A stretch of DNA of 64,000 nt, from positions 5,206,001 to 5,270,000 of the forward strand of contig JAUCBN010000024.1 of NCBI GenBank assembly GCA_035048815.1, read 5' to 3'. The stretch's first letter is position 1; each line of letters begins with the position of its first letter. Shown here in pieces: positions 22,709 through 35,405 of the stretch. The position numbers and the translations under genes are program-made. The DNA is from Abelmoschus esculentus (Eukaryota; Streptophyta; Magnoliopsida; Malvales; Malvaceae). Under the pieces are notes generated by a model, which had not been told where the DNA came from, searched no databases, and was given only the letters and a program-made list of their open reading frames with translations.

Positions 22709-25700
22709 CTAGCCAAAGATGGCATCATCAACAACAAAGCGTTCGATACAATCCGGAACATCAAAGGAAAACACAAAAGGGAAATCTAACAAAAGAGCCC
22801 ATTTCGAGAGCACATGCGCCACTCGATTTGCAGCCCGATTAACATGACCAATCCTAAGAGCCGATCTATTAGACTTAACCAAAACAAAGGCTTCTCGTAA
22901 GTAACCAGCAGCAAGCGAACGGTTCAGCTCCGCAGCATTCAGCTTGTTAACAATGGGCATAGAGTCATCTTCGATCACCACTTTATCCCAGCCATTGTCC
23001 ACCGCCATCTTGATCCCAGCAGCAAACGCCACTACCTCAGTCGTTTCAGGAGAATGAGAGCCTTGCAAGGAAAAAACAGTACCATCCATCATGAGCCCAA
23101 CATCATTCCTGGCCACCACACCAATGGAAGCACCACCAGAAGCTTCCACAAAAGCAACATCCACATTGATTTTTATCACACCAGCATCAGGCTTTGACCA
23201 CTTCTGAGCTTTGCTACAACGAACAGCATCTCCACGGAACTCTTGTGCCTGCAAAAAATCTGAAGCTAATATTTGAGCATAGTCCACAATCATCCTAGCA
23301 GGATGCAGAACCCCATTATGGATCCAAAAGTTCCTCTTATTCCACATATTCCAGAGCAGAATAATAAAGAAGGTAAAATGATCTAGACTCAAAGAAACCA
23401 GCACCAATTCAATCCAGGATTTACAATCAGTAAACTGTACTCAAGGCAAGGAGGAGGACAAGCCACATAGAGCAAAAATCTCCTCAGCAAAACTACATTC
23501 CTTAAAAACATGGATCAGAGATTCCTCTTTCCCGCCATATAGTTTACAAAGTTCATCCCCAAAACCAGCAGCCTTTAATTTCAGAGCTGTTGACAAAGCA
23601 TTCTGTCCCAACCTTCAACCAAAGACCTTAATCTTAAGAAGAGTTTTCAGCTTTGCAAACACTTTCCAAATAAGAGAAGGATCCTTCTCAATATCATTCT
23701 GCTCTTGTAGCCATTTATGAGCAGACCTGTTCACATAGGATTTAGAGGGGTGGTGTTCCCAAACCAAAACATCAGACTTATCCACAGCAATAGGACACTT
23801 CAACACCTTACCAGCATCCTCAGGTAATAACACCGAGCAAACTTTCCTCTTATCCCATTGATTTACTCCCTCTAACATAAATTCCCCACACTTAATAGGG
23901 TCAATAGCATTCATGTAACTGCCAGACAGATTCACAACCTTCTCCCCACCCCACCTATCCAGAAAAATATTAACTTTACTATCCACCCCTATCCTCTAGA
24001 AATAACCTTCCTTCAGGGTTTTCTTAGCCTTAAAGATGTTTCTCCATACAAAGGATGGCTTATCTCCCAGCCTAGCATCCAAGACATTTCCCTCAGGAAA
24101 ATACTTAGCAGAAATGACCTTAAAACACAAAGACTCATGATTCTCAATAAGTCTTCAAACCTGCTTACCCAATAAAGCCAAATTAAACAATTTAAGATCC
24201 CTCAATCCTAAGCCTTCATCCTTCTTAGGCCTACAAAGCTTCCACCAAGCAACATGAGTCCAACCTCTAACACCAGCCTTCCCAGACCACCAGAAAGATC
24301 TCATAGAATTAACAATAGGGTCAACAATACAATCAGGAAGAAGAAAGACCATCATGACATAAGTTGGCAGAGCCTGTGCCACTGATTTAAGAAGAACCTC
24401 CCTCCCTCCATAAGACAATAGATTCTTAGACCAACCACCAACCCTCTTATCCACATTCTTCCTTAAAAAACCCAAGGAAACCGACTTATTTTTCCCTACA
24501 AACAAAGGAAGGCCCAAATAATTTACAATCTCCTTCTCCTCCCTAAGGTTCAAAACCTGACACAAATTCTGCTTACACCCATCATACATACCACTACTAA
24601 AAAACACATAGGACTTATCTAAATTGACCTTCTGACCTAAAGATGATTCATACAAGGCCAAAGCTTCCTTCAAGTAACCAACTTCCCTAACTGAATTCTT
24701 TATAAACACCAAACAATCATCAGCATATAAAAGGTGATTAACCCTAGGTCCATGCATACTAGCTCTCACCTTCTTAATCTTCCCCTCCTCTTGCCTTTTC
24801 AACAACAGAGTAGACAAACCTTGAGTACAAAACAAGAAAAGAAAAGGGGATAAAGGATCCCCCTACCTGAGGCCTCTACCAGGCTTAAAGAACCCAGAAA
24901 TACAACCATTCAATCTAAAGCAAAAGGACACAGAAGTTACACAAGACATAACTAACTTAATCCAATTGCAATCAAACTCCAATTTCTCCATCACAACAGC
25001 TAAAAAAGGCCATTCCACCCTATCATAAGCCTTTTCCATATCCAGTTTAACAGCAGCTCCCTTATTTGGACCACATCTAGCACCTCTTAAAAAATGAACC
25101 AGCTCATGTGCCACCACAAAATTATCAGAAATCAATCTACCCGGGACAAAAGCACATTGATTTGAAGTAATACAGACAAACATAATAGGTTTAAGCCTAT
25201 TAACCAGGACCTTAGAACAAGTTTTATAAACCACAGAGCAAAGGCTAATAGGCCTAAAATTCTTAAGAAGGCTAGGGTTATCTACTTTAGGGATAAGTAC
25301 AATTACAGTTTTATTAACCTCACTCATATCAATGACACCATTCAACAGATTCAAATAGAGCTTAATAAAATCTGAACCTGCAATATGCCAAAAATTTTTG
25401 AAAAATGAAGGCATACCATCTAGACCAGGGGCCTTGTTGGGGTAAATATGAAGAAAAACATTCTTTACTTCCTCCACCGTGAATCCAGCACAGAGCTTGG
25501 TGTTCATCTCTGGTGTTACACAAGTCTTGATGGCATCCAGGATCTCAACCGAGGGAGGGCAGCCATTGGATGAATAAAGATTGGCAAAAAAGTCCTTAGC
25601 CACCTCAAAAACCTTTTCTAAACCTTCTTGCCACACACCATGGCTATCAAAAACTCCTCTAATAAAATTCTTCTTCCTTCTTGCATTAGCCCTTGCATGA

Positions 25701-26754
25701 AAAAAGGCAGTATTCCTATCCCCTTCCCTCAACCTCTGCCTCCAGTACACCTCATTCTTATCCAAAATCTCCTTAAGCTCCTTCCTAACTTCCTTCAGTT
25801 CCCTTAGCTCAGCCTCAGTGGAAGAACTGCTCATAATAGCTTCAATCCTATTTTCTAAACCCCTCCTTCTACCTTGATCTTCTCTTTTCCTCTTCCTCTG
25901 CCACACCCCCAAATTGTCCCCCACTACTCTCAACTTAGCCAAAGGACTACCATCATAAGACTCCCAAGACTCCCTTACCAATCTTACACAACCCTCATCC
26001 TTTGCCCAGCAACTATCAAACTTAAAATAATCCGATCCTTTACTAACAAAACCACCAACAGCTGCTGTATCCATAACAATATAATAGTGGTCAGATCTAA
26101 AAGTAAACTTAGAGAACACCTCACATTGTCCAAACTTCTGAAGCGAAGGAATATTAGCAACAAAATGGTCCAGCATTTCCTTGATTAAGTTAACCAGATC
26201 CTCTCCCCTCTGCTAAGTATACCATTCCTTCTTAGGTTTAAAATCCCAAAGATCATTCCTCAGCAAAGCATCCTTAAAAGCCTCCATCTCTACTTGTGGC
26301 TTCCTCCTCCCCCAAACTTCTCCCCTGAACACAAAATATCATTAAAATCTCCTCCCATTATCCAAGCCAAAGAAGACTGCTCTTTCAACCTGTCCAACAA
26401 GGACCAGTCTTCACTCTTCCTAGACCTATCCGTAGTCCCATAAAACCTAGTAAACCTGAACCTCTCAGCATTCTCACCAACCTCTACATCAATATGCTTC
26501 TTAGAAAAAGAAAGTAACTTCACCAAAATAGGATCCTTCCATAACAATAAAAGTCCAACACAATCAGCCCCCTTTTCCACTTCAACACACCTTACCATAC
26601 CTAACCTCCTTCTTACATTATCAACCTTATTCTTATATAACCGAGTCTCACATAAAAACACTAAGTCAGCATCAACTTTGGCCACCAAACTCTTCAGGGT
26701 AAGAACTGTCTTAGGGTTGGTCAGCCCTCGATAGTTCCAGCATAAGATCCTCAT
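22709..26754 (-). pseudogene. LINE ORF2: endonuclease, reverse transcriptase, RNase H
   Basis: Pieces in order: 26754-26290 starts with MRILCWNYRGL and contains CETR and MGGDFND, the AP-endonuclease signature; 26176-24863 starts near the end of the endonuclease domain (RSDHYYIV) and runs into RT with APGLDG, NFRPISLC and KLDMEKAYDRV; a TAG replaces the Gln of the GLRQGDPLSP motif near 24862; 24835-24155 has the intact catalytic box YADD and NYLGLPL; 23986-23615 is the zinc-finger-like RVT region; 23407-22709 is a plant-type RNase H with KINVDVAF and later EDDSM and NRAANRVAH. Only a handful of lesions separate these pieces. An RNase H at the ORF2 C-terminus is a known trait of many plant L1 elements. 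Confidence 0.92.
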
Positions 26755-27854
26755 TGCTCTTGGCGGGGTTGATCAGCAGCCTCCACCGCTACAATAACTT
26801 TTGAACCAACCTTTTGATCCACCTCTTCCTCAATCACAATACCACTCCTACTAGCCTTACTCTTTTTTTGCACAAGAGGGGTAACAGCTTCCAACTTCCC
26901 TTGCAACAACCTCTTTGAGCTCCTAGTCTTAAAATTAGTCGTCACCACTGCCTTGGTTCTCTCAGCTGGATGAACAAACCCCTTCTCACATAAATCATCA
27001 TTCCCTGAAGTAGATATCTCAGAATTTCCTATACTCTTAACAAAGATCTTCCTTCCCATAAAGCTGGACTTACACTCCTTCTTAAAATATGATATACCCG
27101 ATCTCCTACTCTCCTGCCCAGAGATCTTTTCCCTCTCATTTACATATCTCATCCAGTCCTCAAACTGTAAGTTACCCTATTTCCTTCAGTGAACACAGCA
27201 CACTCCTTCAACCTATGCCCAATAATACCATATCCAAAGAAAAAACCAGGTAACCTCTCATACCTAACCATACATAACCTCGGCTTCCCATCCCTCTTCT
27301 TTACTACCATAACACATCTTCTCAGGGGCTTTCTAATGTCCATTTCTACTCTTATACGCAAGAAACTTTCTATTCTCCCTTCATTCGCCCTCAAATCAAC
27401 AGCTAGAGTAGCTCCGAACAAGTCCCCAATGTTCTCCCCTACAGTCAAATTCAGATAACCCAATGGAATATTAAACACTCTAATCCAAATAGGAAGAGGA
27501 TAAAAGTCATACTCATTTATGCTCAGTGATCCATCAAAAAACTTCAGGGCCAACAACTCTCCATCGAACAGCTAAGGACACCGATTCGAGGAATTCCCTT
27601 TTCTTAAACTTAAACAGAAAAATATTGGGTCTGATCACACATGCATCCTCCAATTGCGAATCCCTCTAAACAGCGAAGAAGACTTGGATTACTTTCTCCC
27701 CTTCGAACATTTTAGTCGAGAAAATCTTCCCCACAAGCCATTTTTACGACCCAAAAAATACGTTATTCTCCTTAGAAACACTTTCGCCCAGATCAATCAG
27801 CTCATCCTCTGTAAAACTCAACCCCTCCATGAGATTAGCAACCTCTTTCGCCAT
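26751..27854 (-). pseudogene. LINE ORF1 (DUF4283/CCHC nucleic-acid-binding protein), broken
   Basis: Likely begins near 27854 (MAKEVANLMEGLSF), is frame-disrupted by about 27744, resumes in 27556-27149 with PLPIWIRVFNIPLGY and a zinc-knuckle-like region (GYGIIGHRLKEC, in which the first Cys residues appear lost), and ends in a basic tail at 27152-26751. Its last codons overlap the ORF2 ATG (26754), the compact ORF1/ORF2 arrangement seen in plant LINEs. ORF1 would coat the RNA in the particle. Confidence 0.8.
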
Positions 27855-29094
27855 CAAATCCCTAAAATCAGTGAGAAAATCCCTAAATTTAGCAGAGGAA
27901 AACCTATTTTCAGATAACCCTAACAACCAGACAAATTGCACCGCACCCAAAATCCTTCGATAATCCTCTGCAAAAAAGGTAAAAGACCATTCTCACCATT
28001 AAAAACATTACTAATTACCACAATGCCATTCGAACACCTCAAAAAACTATAAACAAATCTGACAACCCAATGATTGGCCCAATCATTGACCCATAACCCC
28101 CAATGATTGGCACATGCAGCGTAAAACCCCTCGTCAACGCACTGTAATCTAAACAAACCCTCAGGTAAATAAGCCTCACGCGCTCCATACACTCCCATAC
28201 CCACGCTCTAATCACAAATTGACAGCTCATCATCTTCTTCCTTCGACCAAATTCCATATAAACAAACCCCACCGCCGGCAACCAAAACCTGCTAACACCA
28301 CCACCAATCTCCACCCTCCAAAACCTTCCCAGCCACCACCACCTAACTTTTTCTATAAAATATACATCTAGAATAACAATCCTTCCAACCCAAACCACCA
28401 CAAGCCACCTATCCCAACTCCAACTGAAACTTCCGATCATAACAGAGAGCTCACCCCACCCAACAGACGTCCTCCCTTGCATCTTCAAAACTCTCAGAGT
28501 CTATCAAAACAGCACCGCCACACCATCCAGAACCTCCGACACCTTTATCTCCCTAAAAGCACCAAACAAAACTAGAGACATATCAGCCTCTTCTCTCAAA
28601 ACGCAGCCATCTCCATCACTCCACCGATGATCAACAAACACAAACAGATCATCTATTCCTCCCTCAGCTCCAAAAAACCAACCACAACCAGAACCTTCTC
28701 CTACAACCAGATAATCACAAACCCCGACCCCATAACCAGAACCAGAAGCCCACCCGGAAACACCACTGTCCTCCAAACCAATCTTTACCCATCCTCCGAG
28801 AACCTTCCCACGATCGAAAACCTGCAAAAAAGAAAACCAAGAACTCGGGCAACACCCAAGAATTCCACCGCTTCTCCATGCGTCGTTCCAACCCTGACGG
28901 TGGAGGCGACACGGTGCTAAACATCGACCAAAACTTACCTCACCACGGCCAAACAGTAGCCGGACTCTCCACAGACTCAAACACGGCCGAGCAACCAAGG
29001 AAGGTGAAGGAAAGCCACCAAACGGAGACGGACAAAACCTTCGATCTCCGTACAAATCCAGAGAGAATTCACCAAACCACATTCGGCCTTTTTT
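27855..29094 (-). other. LINE 5' leader region
   Basis: Relatively GC-rich DNA with long incidental ORFs on both strands (for example 28504-29121 and 28039-28488 on the minus strand). None has a recognised domain. Position inside the duplication-bounded LINE makes it the 5' UTR/promoter part of the element. Confidence 0.7.
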
Positions 29095-29110
29095 ACTAAA
29101 TTGATATATA

Positions 29111-29496
29111 CAGATAAACAATAGGAACTAAATCTATAATTTTATAACTTTTTATTAATTATCATGTCATCTTTCTGTCATCCCTCTATTTAGATTTTAA
29201 CGATAGTGGCGAAAATAAATTAATTTAATAATTTTAATAGCTTGATTGATGAATTTAATAATTTGATAGTTAAAATAAATATGTTCAAATAGTTAGATGG
29301 CTGCCGAAATAGTTTACCCTAAAAATAATTGAGGATAATTACCCAAAACAAATTTAGATGCCGAGAATCTCCAGTCAAAAAAAATTAAGATGACGAGAAT
29401 CTCTATAAAAGCTAATATATACCAATTCTTACATTAGAAGTAGATCCATTTGTTTCTCTTTCCGTACGTTCTTCTCCCACCCAAACCAGCTCGCCT
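29111..29496 (+). promoter_or_regulatory. RPT2 promoter and 5' UTR with TATA box
   Basis: TATAAAA at 29404-29410 is 87 bases before the ATG at 29497, putting the start site near 29435. The upstream ~290 bases up to the LINE duplication are AT-rich with no further recognised motif, so the LINE lies within about 300 bp of the promoter. Confidence 0.6.
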
Positions 29497-31638
29497 ATGG
29501 CTACTTTAAACGGAAACAGCAGGCTGACCGCTGCCATGGAGAGAACCGGCCAGTGGTACAAATACTTAACTTATAAGCCATTTCTTTTGTATATGAATTG
29601 TATTATCCCTAGTCTGATTCGAAATTAACCATCATTATTTATGGATAATTTCAGGGTTTTCTCCCAAGACATCCCCACTGATGTTATAGTCGAAGTTGGT
29701 GAAGCCAATTTCAATCTTCATAAGGTATGAAATTAATTTTTCAGAATTATTGTGATGTTTTTATTGTTTAGATTGAAATTGAGGATACATCAAATTGTGT
29801 AGTTCATGTTGGTGGCGAAGAGCAATTACATAAGGAAGCTGATAATGGAAACAAAAGAAGCAGATTTGACGAGAATCAACCTGTCCGAAATCCCAGGAGG
29901 CCCTGAGATCTTCGAGAAAGCAGCAAAGTTCTGTTATGGTGTCAACTTCGAGATTACGGTCCATAACGTGGCGGCTCTCCGATGTGCTGCCGAGTATCTC
30001 CAAATGACTGATAAATACTGCGATAACAACCTAGCAGGGCGCACCGAAGATTTCCTCTCACAAGTTGCCCTGTCTAGCCTTTCTGGTGCCGTCGTCGTTC
30101 TCAAGTCATGCGAAGATTTGCTACCCATGGCTGAGGAACTCAAAATTGTTCAAAGATGCATTGATGTCGCCAGTGCTAGGGTGAGTATATTTTTAAGTAA
30201 ATCAATAAATCATGTTATGGATAAATACAGATCAAGAATAGTTTTTACCAAGAACACAGATCGGGTTGGTGGGAACCAAAACTAGAAACTAATTTTGTGA
30301 ATGGTGTCTGTCTGCAGGCTTGTAGCGAGGCGAGTTTCCCTTGCCGCACGCCTCCGAACTGGTGGACGGAAGAGCTATCGATCCTGGACGTTGAGTTCTT
30401 TGGAAGAATCATTGGCTCAATGAAACAACGGGGAGCAAAGGCCCTAACCATGGCCACCGCTCTCATAACGTACGCAGAGAGATGGCTCCGAGATCTAGTA
30501 CGCGATCACTCGGGCAACGGCATCAAGTGTTCCGAGCCTATAGACTCCGATCTTCGGATCCAGCAGCGTGAGCTTCTGGAGTCCATAGTGGCACTACTAC
30601 CGGCAGAGAAAGCTGCTTTTCCGATCCACTTCTTGTGTTGCCTTCTCCGCTGTGCAATTTTTCTAAAAACTTCCAGTGCCTGCAAGAACGAGTTGGAGAA
30701 ACGGATATCCCTCATCTTGGAGCATGTCACGGTTGATGATCTCTTGGTTTTGTCCTTCACATATGATGGGGAGAAGCTCTTGGATCTGGACAGCGTCCGG
30801 AGGATCATCTCGGGGTTTGTGGAGAAGGAGAAGAGCATGGCTGTTTTCAACGGTGGTGATTTTAGGGAGGTAAGTTCCTCTGCGGTGCAGAGAGTGGCTA
30901 AGACTGTAGACGCGTACCTTGCTGAGATAGCAACCGTAGTTGAACTCACCATCTCCAAGTTCAACGGTATCGCTAATCTCGTCCCTAAAGGAGCTAGAAA
31001 GGTCGAGGATGATCTGTATCGGGCCATTGACATTTACCTTAAGGTTAATTTTTTATCTTCAAATACTTCTTACTTAATACTAATCAAAGTTCAATGTTTT
31101 ACCATTGTTGAGCATATTAATTAATTATCAAACAAATTTATGCTTGCAGTCTCATCCAAATCTGGATGAGATAGAAAGGGAGAAGGTATGTAGCTCCATG
31201 GACCCCTTGAAGCTGTCATACGAGGCTCGAGTGCATGCATCCCAAAACAAGAGGTTGCCCGTGCAGATTGTTTTGCACGCATTGTACTATGATCAGCTAA
31301 AGCTAAGGAGTGGCGGGGCGGATAACCGCAACGAGCCAGACGCTGTGACCACCAGGAATCAATTGCAGGCAGACGTCTCGCTGGTAAAGGAGAACGAGGC
31401 TTTGCGAACGGAGCTTCTGAAGATGAAGATGTACATATCCGACATGCAGAAGAGCAATCAAACTGGAACAAGTTCAAAGAGCAGTGGGACCAGAAAGCCT
31501 ACATTTTTCTCCACCATGTCCAAGACTCTAGGCAAGCTAAATCCCTTCCGACATGGCTCCAAAGACACTTCTCATATCGATGATAACATTGGAGTGGATG
31601 TTACCAAGCCTAGGAGGAGAAGATTTTCAATCTCTTGA
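29497..31638 (+). CDS. RPT2: RPT2-type BTB/POZ-NPH3 phototropism protein
   Basis: Signal transducer of blue-light phototropism. Family proteins bind phototropin at the plasma membrane and serve as CUL3 E3-ligase adaptors. Seen: five exons, 29497-29555, 29655-29724, 29803-30180, 30318-31043 and 31150-31638, all GT-AG with consistent phase, giving 573 residues; Arabidopsis RPT2 is of about this length (from memory). Residues ~20-135 form the BTB domain (WVFSQDIPTDVIVEVGEANF, then HKFMLVAKSNYIRKLI). The NPH3 domain follows from about residue 190 (PNWWTEELSILDVEFF) to about 450 (MDPLKLSYEARVHASQNKRL). A predicted coiled coil (KENEALRTELLKMKMY) and the basic end KPRRRRFSIS close the protein, as in RPT2. 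The ATG at 29497 is the first after the TATA box. No lesion was seen; this copy looks functional. Confidence 0.96.
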
Positions 31639-31935
31639 TTAATTAATTAATTAGTTACCTCTGTAAGCTTGTTTGTGATGGTTGATGTTATATGTATTGT
31701 TTGATTTCTGTATTTGTGATAAGCCATCTAAATTTGTTAAATTATATTGGCTCATGAATTTGTTAACTTGTGAAACGAATAGTGAGCAGAACAAAGGGAA
31801 AGTTGTATGCTTTTTTTAGTTTAATGATGAAAATGGTCTGAAGATGGTTTTAAACGGTTGATTTGGGTGGAGAGCTGCAAGCTTTCTAGTAGAGTAGTGA
31901 AATGAGAGATTGAAATGTTGGAGAAGATGAAAAAT
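31639..31935 (+). other. RPT2 3' UTR and downstream spacer
   Basis: AT-rich sequence between the stop and the hairpin element at 31945. No canonical poly(A) signal stands out with confidence. Confidence 0.4.
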
Positions 31936-31944
31936 GGAGAGGGG

Positions 31945-32518
31945 GCAAAATTAATAAAATATCTTCTTTTTATTATTTAAATATAAAAATATACTCAAAC
32001 CAACTTTATTTACAAATCTATACCATTCTAAGGACGCGTAGGAAGAAGTCGCTTTGTGTACAAAACGATTTCAGAAGTCGCTTACTACGGAAAGCAATTT
32101 CGGGTTGATTTGACATCCCTTGCCACATAAGCCATTAAATATAATTTGGATAAGAAATCGCTTTATGTACAAAACGATTTCAGAAGTCATGTCCTTCACA
32201 AAGCGACTTATAATAGAAAATCGTTTTGTATACAAAGCAATTTCTTTGATCTAGGTTATTGACGCTTTTGAACCCTAAGGAAATCGCTTTGTGTACAAAG
32301 CGATTTCTTATCCAGATTATATTTACCGACTTATGTGAAAAAGGGATGTCAAATCAACCCGAAATCGGTTTGTGTAGAAAGCGACTTTTGAAATCGCTTT
32401 GTGTACAAAGTGACTTCTCTCTACGTGTCCTGACAGGGGTATAGATTTATAAATAAAATTGGATGTTGTATATTTTTATATTTAAATAATAAAATAGATA
32501 TATTTTATTAATTTTACG
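31945..32518. mobile_element. Mutator-like MITE, 574 bp palindrome, exact 9-bp duplication GGAGAGGGG
   Basis: GGAGAGGGG occurs at 31936-31944 and 32519-32527. The ends are inverted (GCAAAATTAATAAAAT against CGTAAAATTAATAAAAT) and homology continues through nearly the whole element. The inner part contains repeated short palindromes of the form CGCTTTGTGTACAAAGCG and diverged copies. No transposase is present. It starts about 300 bp after the RPT2 stop codon, so read-through RNA would form a hairpin. Confidence 0.85.
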
Positions 32519-32527
32519 GGAGAGGGG

Positions 32528-33343
32528 ATTCAAACTTCTACCTGCAGACTAATAATCTCTGATATGTTCTCCTAGTGGGTGGTGTTAACTCTAGACTTGA
32601 TATATATTGATGGATTGATGTAGCAGCCTAAAAATCGATTCGAATTAGGTTCTAACAATTATAAATATTTTATTGAAACCTTTATTGTACGCAATTGATA
32701 TGAAATAAACTTCAATTGAGCTTAATTTTCGTTTTTGGACCTTATAGAATAAAATGAAAAATTATTTAGAAACTAAATTGTAAAAATTAAAAGATTACGG
32801 ATAAGAATATAAACTTTAAAAAGTTAAGGGATCATCCTTGTAATTATCTTATTTTGAGGGTGAATCGCCTCCCCATCTCCACGTGAAGAAAGCATGAATT
32901 GTCATAAATATGAAATATGAATTGAAATAAATAAACAAATAAATAAATAAAAGAAAAAGGGTAATATTTATTAGGAAAATTTTACGGAAAGGAAACCATA
33001 TGTTTGGTTATGCAAATGCAACCAATAATTATGGTAAGGGATACAAAACAAACCGAGGTTTTAGTACTTGAATTCCATTATCTTTCTTCCATTTTTTTAT
33101 AAGATACACCGTAAAATCATATAAATATTAAATTAAATTTTTAGACTTAATTGATAATAAAATCTTGACGAGTTTTATTCTAGTTTAAAAATCTATTTAA
33201 AAAATAAAAACTATTTAGTAATCAAATTGTAAAAAATAAAAATGTGCGTGTAAAAATACAAACTTTTAAAACTTGAAGGGTGATCATTGATGCTCCAAAT
33301 TTTCCTTGCATTGATGCATTCCATTTTACCCTTCATGCCTTCA
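32528..33343. other. AT-rich intergenic DNA
   Basis: No gene is seen. A short AAAT tandem run lies near 32930-32955. Confidence 0.5.
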
Positions 33344-33352
33344 ATAGGTGAT

Positions 33353-33607
33353 GAGAAATTATATCATGGCCCAGCTCATCACGTCAGCTATGATTTTATC
33401 TAATTATAATCACCCACTTTATCACTAATCTTTAATTCATTTTTTTACAACCAATGAATCTTCTTACTCATAATTTCTATGTCATTTTAAAAATATAATT
33501 TCTAAAAATTATATTAATTACATGACTTATTAGTAGTAAAATGAGCGCTTTTTATTGGTTAAGGATTACAGCTGACATCATGAGCTGGACCTATGATATA
33601 ATCCCTT
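33353..33607. mobile_element. Mutator-like MITE, 255 bp, 9-bp duplication with one mismatch
   Basis: Flanks ATAGGTGAT (33344-33352) and ATAGGCGAT (33608-33616). Inverted ends share ATTATATCATGG/ATTATATCATAGG followed by CCAGCTCAT and GTCAGCT words. A related sequence (TATGGATTAG…TCACGTCATCTATGATC) appears near 63805-63845. Confidence 0.75.
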
Positions 33608-34024
33608 ATAGGCGATTAGGGTGGGTGGGGTATATATATTTATTTTTTAAAAACTTTTTTGACTTCTATAATATATATATATATATATATATTTGATTTT
33701 ATACTAACAAGAAAATTATTACAATAATACTTGAATAAAAATAAATGATCACAGATAAGATATATTTCTCTTGTTATCTTCGTAAACTATAGTAACACAG
33801 ATATTCAACGAATCCATTCTAATGATAATTTGAAAAATCTATTCATCCTTATATATATCATGTACTTCTGCAAATTATATTCATGATTGAATTATAAATA
33901 CTTAAAAATATTCGATGATACAGACATGAAAGCAGTAAATACAAGATATAATATCCCCCCCCCCCCCTTATCCATGATTTGCCTATTTATAGGGCGTCCA
34001 ATGGGGTAAGTGTTATAAATAAAG
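33608..34024. other. Intergenic DNA with simple repeats
   Basis: (AT)n at 33671-33692 and a C-run of 13 at 33955-33967. No gene is seen. Confidence 0.7.
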
Positions 34025-34260
34025 GGTAAAAATCATGTATTTTTATGGTGTATCTTTTTATGTTATTTTTATTTTTTTTAAATAAAATTTTAATTTTAAC
34101 CCTTATTTTTTATATCTTAAACCTTAATCCCTACATCCTAAAAAATACACTATACCCCTAATTCCCTAAATCCTAACCTTGAACCTTAAACCTCTGATTT
34201 AAAACGGATGCATAGAAAGAAACATGAGAAAGAAGTAAATAATTTTCACCGTAAATAAAA
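34025..34260 (+). repeat. CCCTAAA-rich dispersed repeat, copy 1
   Basis: Member of a family also at 37735-37929, 58262-58530 (reverse) and 63425-63690. The shared order is: A/T-run, AACCCTTATTTTNTATATCTTAAACC, TAAAAAATACAC, AATTCCCTAAATCC, ACCTTAAACC, then TTTAAAAC. The telomere-like words are internal to the repeat and degenerate; this is not a telomere. Confidence 0.6.
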
Positions 34261-34392
34261 TCTCTGTGGATGTCATTTTAGCTTTCATTTTCTTGACCCT
34301 TGTTTTTTTCATATTTTTGTACATCCCCAATTCTTATGTTTTTTCCCCTATAGATAGTGACATTGTACAAGTCATGTATATAAGTAATAGAA

Positions 34393-34458
34393 AACTATCT
34401 TATCTCATATAATGTTCATATTCGTAACTATCTTATCTCATATAATGTTCATATTCGT
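34393..34458 (+). repeat. 33-bp tandem duplication, two identical copies
   Basis: 34393-34425 is repeated at 34426-34458 without difference. Nothing coding around it. Confidence 0.9.
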
Positions 34459-34829
34459 TCTTCTACCTTCATAGTTTATATTTTAACTCTTAACACCAAT
34501 TAGGGTAATTTGAATTTTTTATGTTAATATCTTGGAGGGCTTGAAAATAAATAAAAAAATATAGATGAAAGGGTTAAAGAGTTAATGAGATTTTTTTTTT
34601 AACTACCAATATCTAATTTATTAATCGATCAATCTAGATTGAATTTCATAGATATTTAATATTGGATGAATTGAGAATTATTTTTTTAGTAGGGTCTAAA
34701 TTAAAATTTATGAATATATATTTTTTATAATTAAGCATTGAGGTAATGGTATACATTTCGTCGGTGAAGTGCAAGTTGCTCCTTCACAAATTGTAATTTT
34801 GATGGAAAAATGTTGCTCTTAACCGGGAG

Positions 34830-35405
34830 TGAAATTGAACCGTAAATGATATGAGACAGATCGTAAGTTATTCGAGTTTGACTGGATTAAAGTTCAACAA
34901 AAAATCGAGTCGATTAAACTCGGTTCAAACTCAAACTCGGCTCGAGTTCTTTACGAGTCGAGCCAAGCTATATGATATTCGACTCGAAAAGCTCACAAGC
35001 TACTCGAAAATATAAATATACTATTTTTTATAATTTAAAATCTAAATTTATAAACTCAAAACCCTAAAATCTAAACCCTGAACATAGATCTTAAACCTTA
35101 AATTAACACACTAAAACCTAAAATTAATAAGCTTGAGTTTACACGACTTGTGTATCAAAGTTTTTTTTCTTCATTAGACTTTAAATGAAATGTGACAAAT
35201 AAGAGTTACCCAAGTCTAACACGATCAAAGATCGATCAACACTTGACTCTACTAAACTCGAATAAAGCTTGAGCTTGACTCGAGTTCTTAACGAGTCGAG
35301 CCGAGACGTGCTCATATTTTTTAGGATCATTTAAAATTACTTAAGCTCGAACTCTACCTAAAATTTTAACGAGCCGAGCCGAGCTTAGCACTACATGTTT
35401 ACGCC
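34830..35405. repeat. MITE-like element rich in CTCGAG/GAGCCGAG words
   Basis: Inverted stretches such as AAACTCGGCTCGAGTTCTT/ACGAGTCGAGCC recur on both sides, and the right edge ends CGCCCCTA like hAT-type ends elsewhere in the window. The left edge was not fixed; ATTGAGGT (34736) against ATTGAAGT (35406) is a possible 8-bp duplication that would make it about 660 bp. Confidence 0.45.

Larger units (their letters stand above)
22681..29094 (-). mobile_element. LINE (L1-type non-LTR retrotransposon), full length, 16-bp target duplication
   Basis: The exact direct repeat ACTAAATTGATATATA is at 22665-22680 and 29095-29110. On the minus strand the element ends in a short A-run (9 A, 22681-22689), as expected for a LINE 3' end. 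It holds a GC-richer 5' leader (about 27860-29094), ORF1, then ORF2 with endonuclease, reverse transcriptase and RNase H. At 6.4 kb it appears complete, but both ORFs carry stops and frame changes. The plus-strand ORFs within it (25874, 27189, 27654, 28627, 28878) are shadows. Confidence 0.95.

Noticed and set aside
25874..28920. Plus-strand ORFs of 87-104 codons
   Set aside because: They are antisense shadows of LINE ORF1, ORF2 and leader.
28504..29121. 205-codon minus-strand ORF as a separate gene
   Set aside because: Begins outside and runs into the LINE 5' leader; composition-driven, no domain, and crosses the insertion border.
30506..31033. 175-codon minus-strand ORF
   Set aside because: Antisense shadow of RPT2 exon 4.
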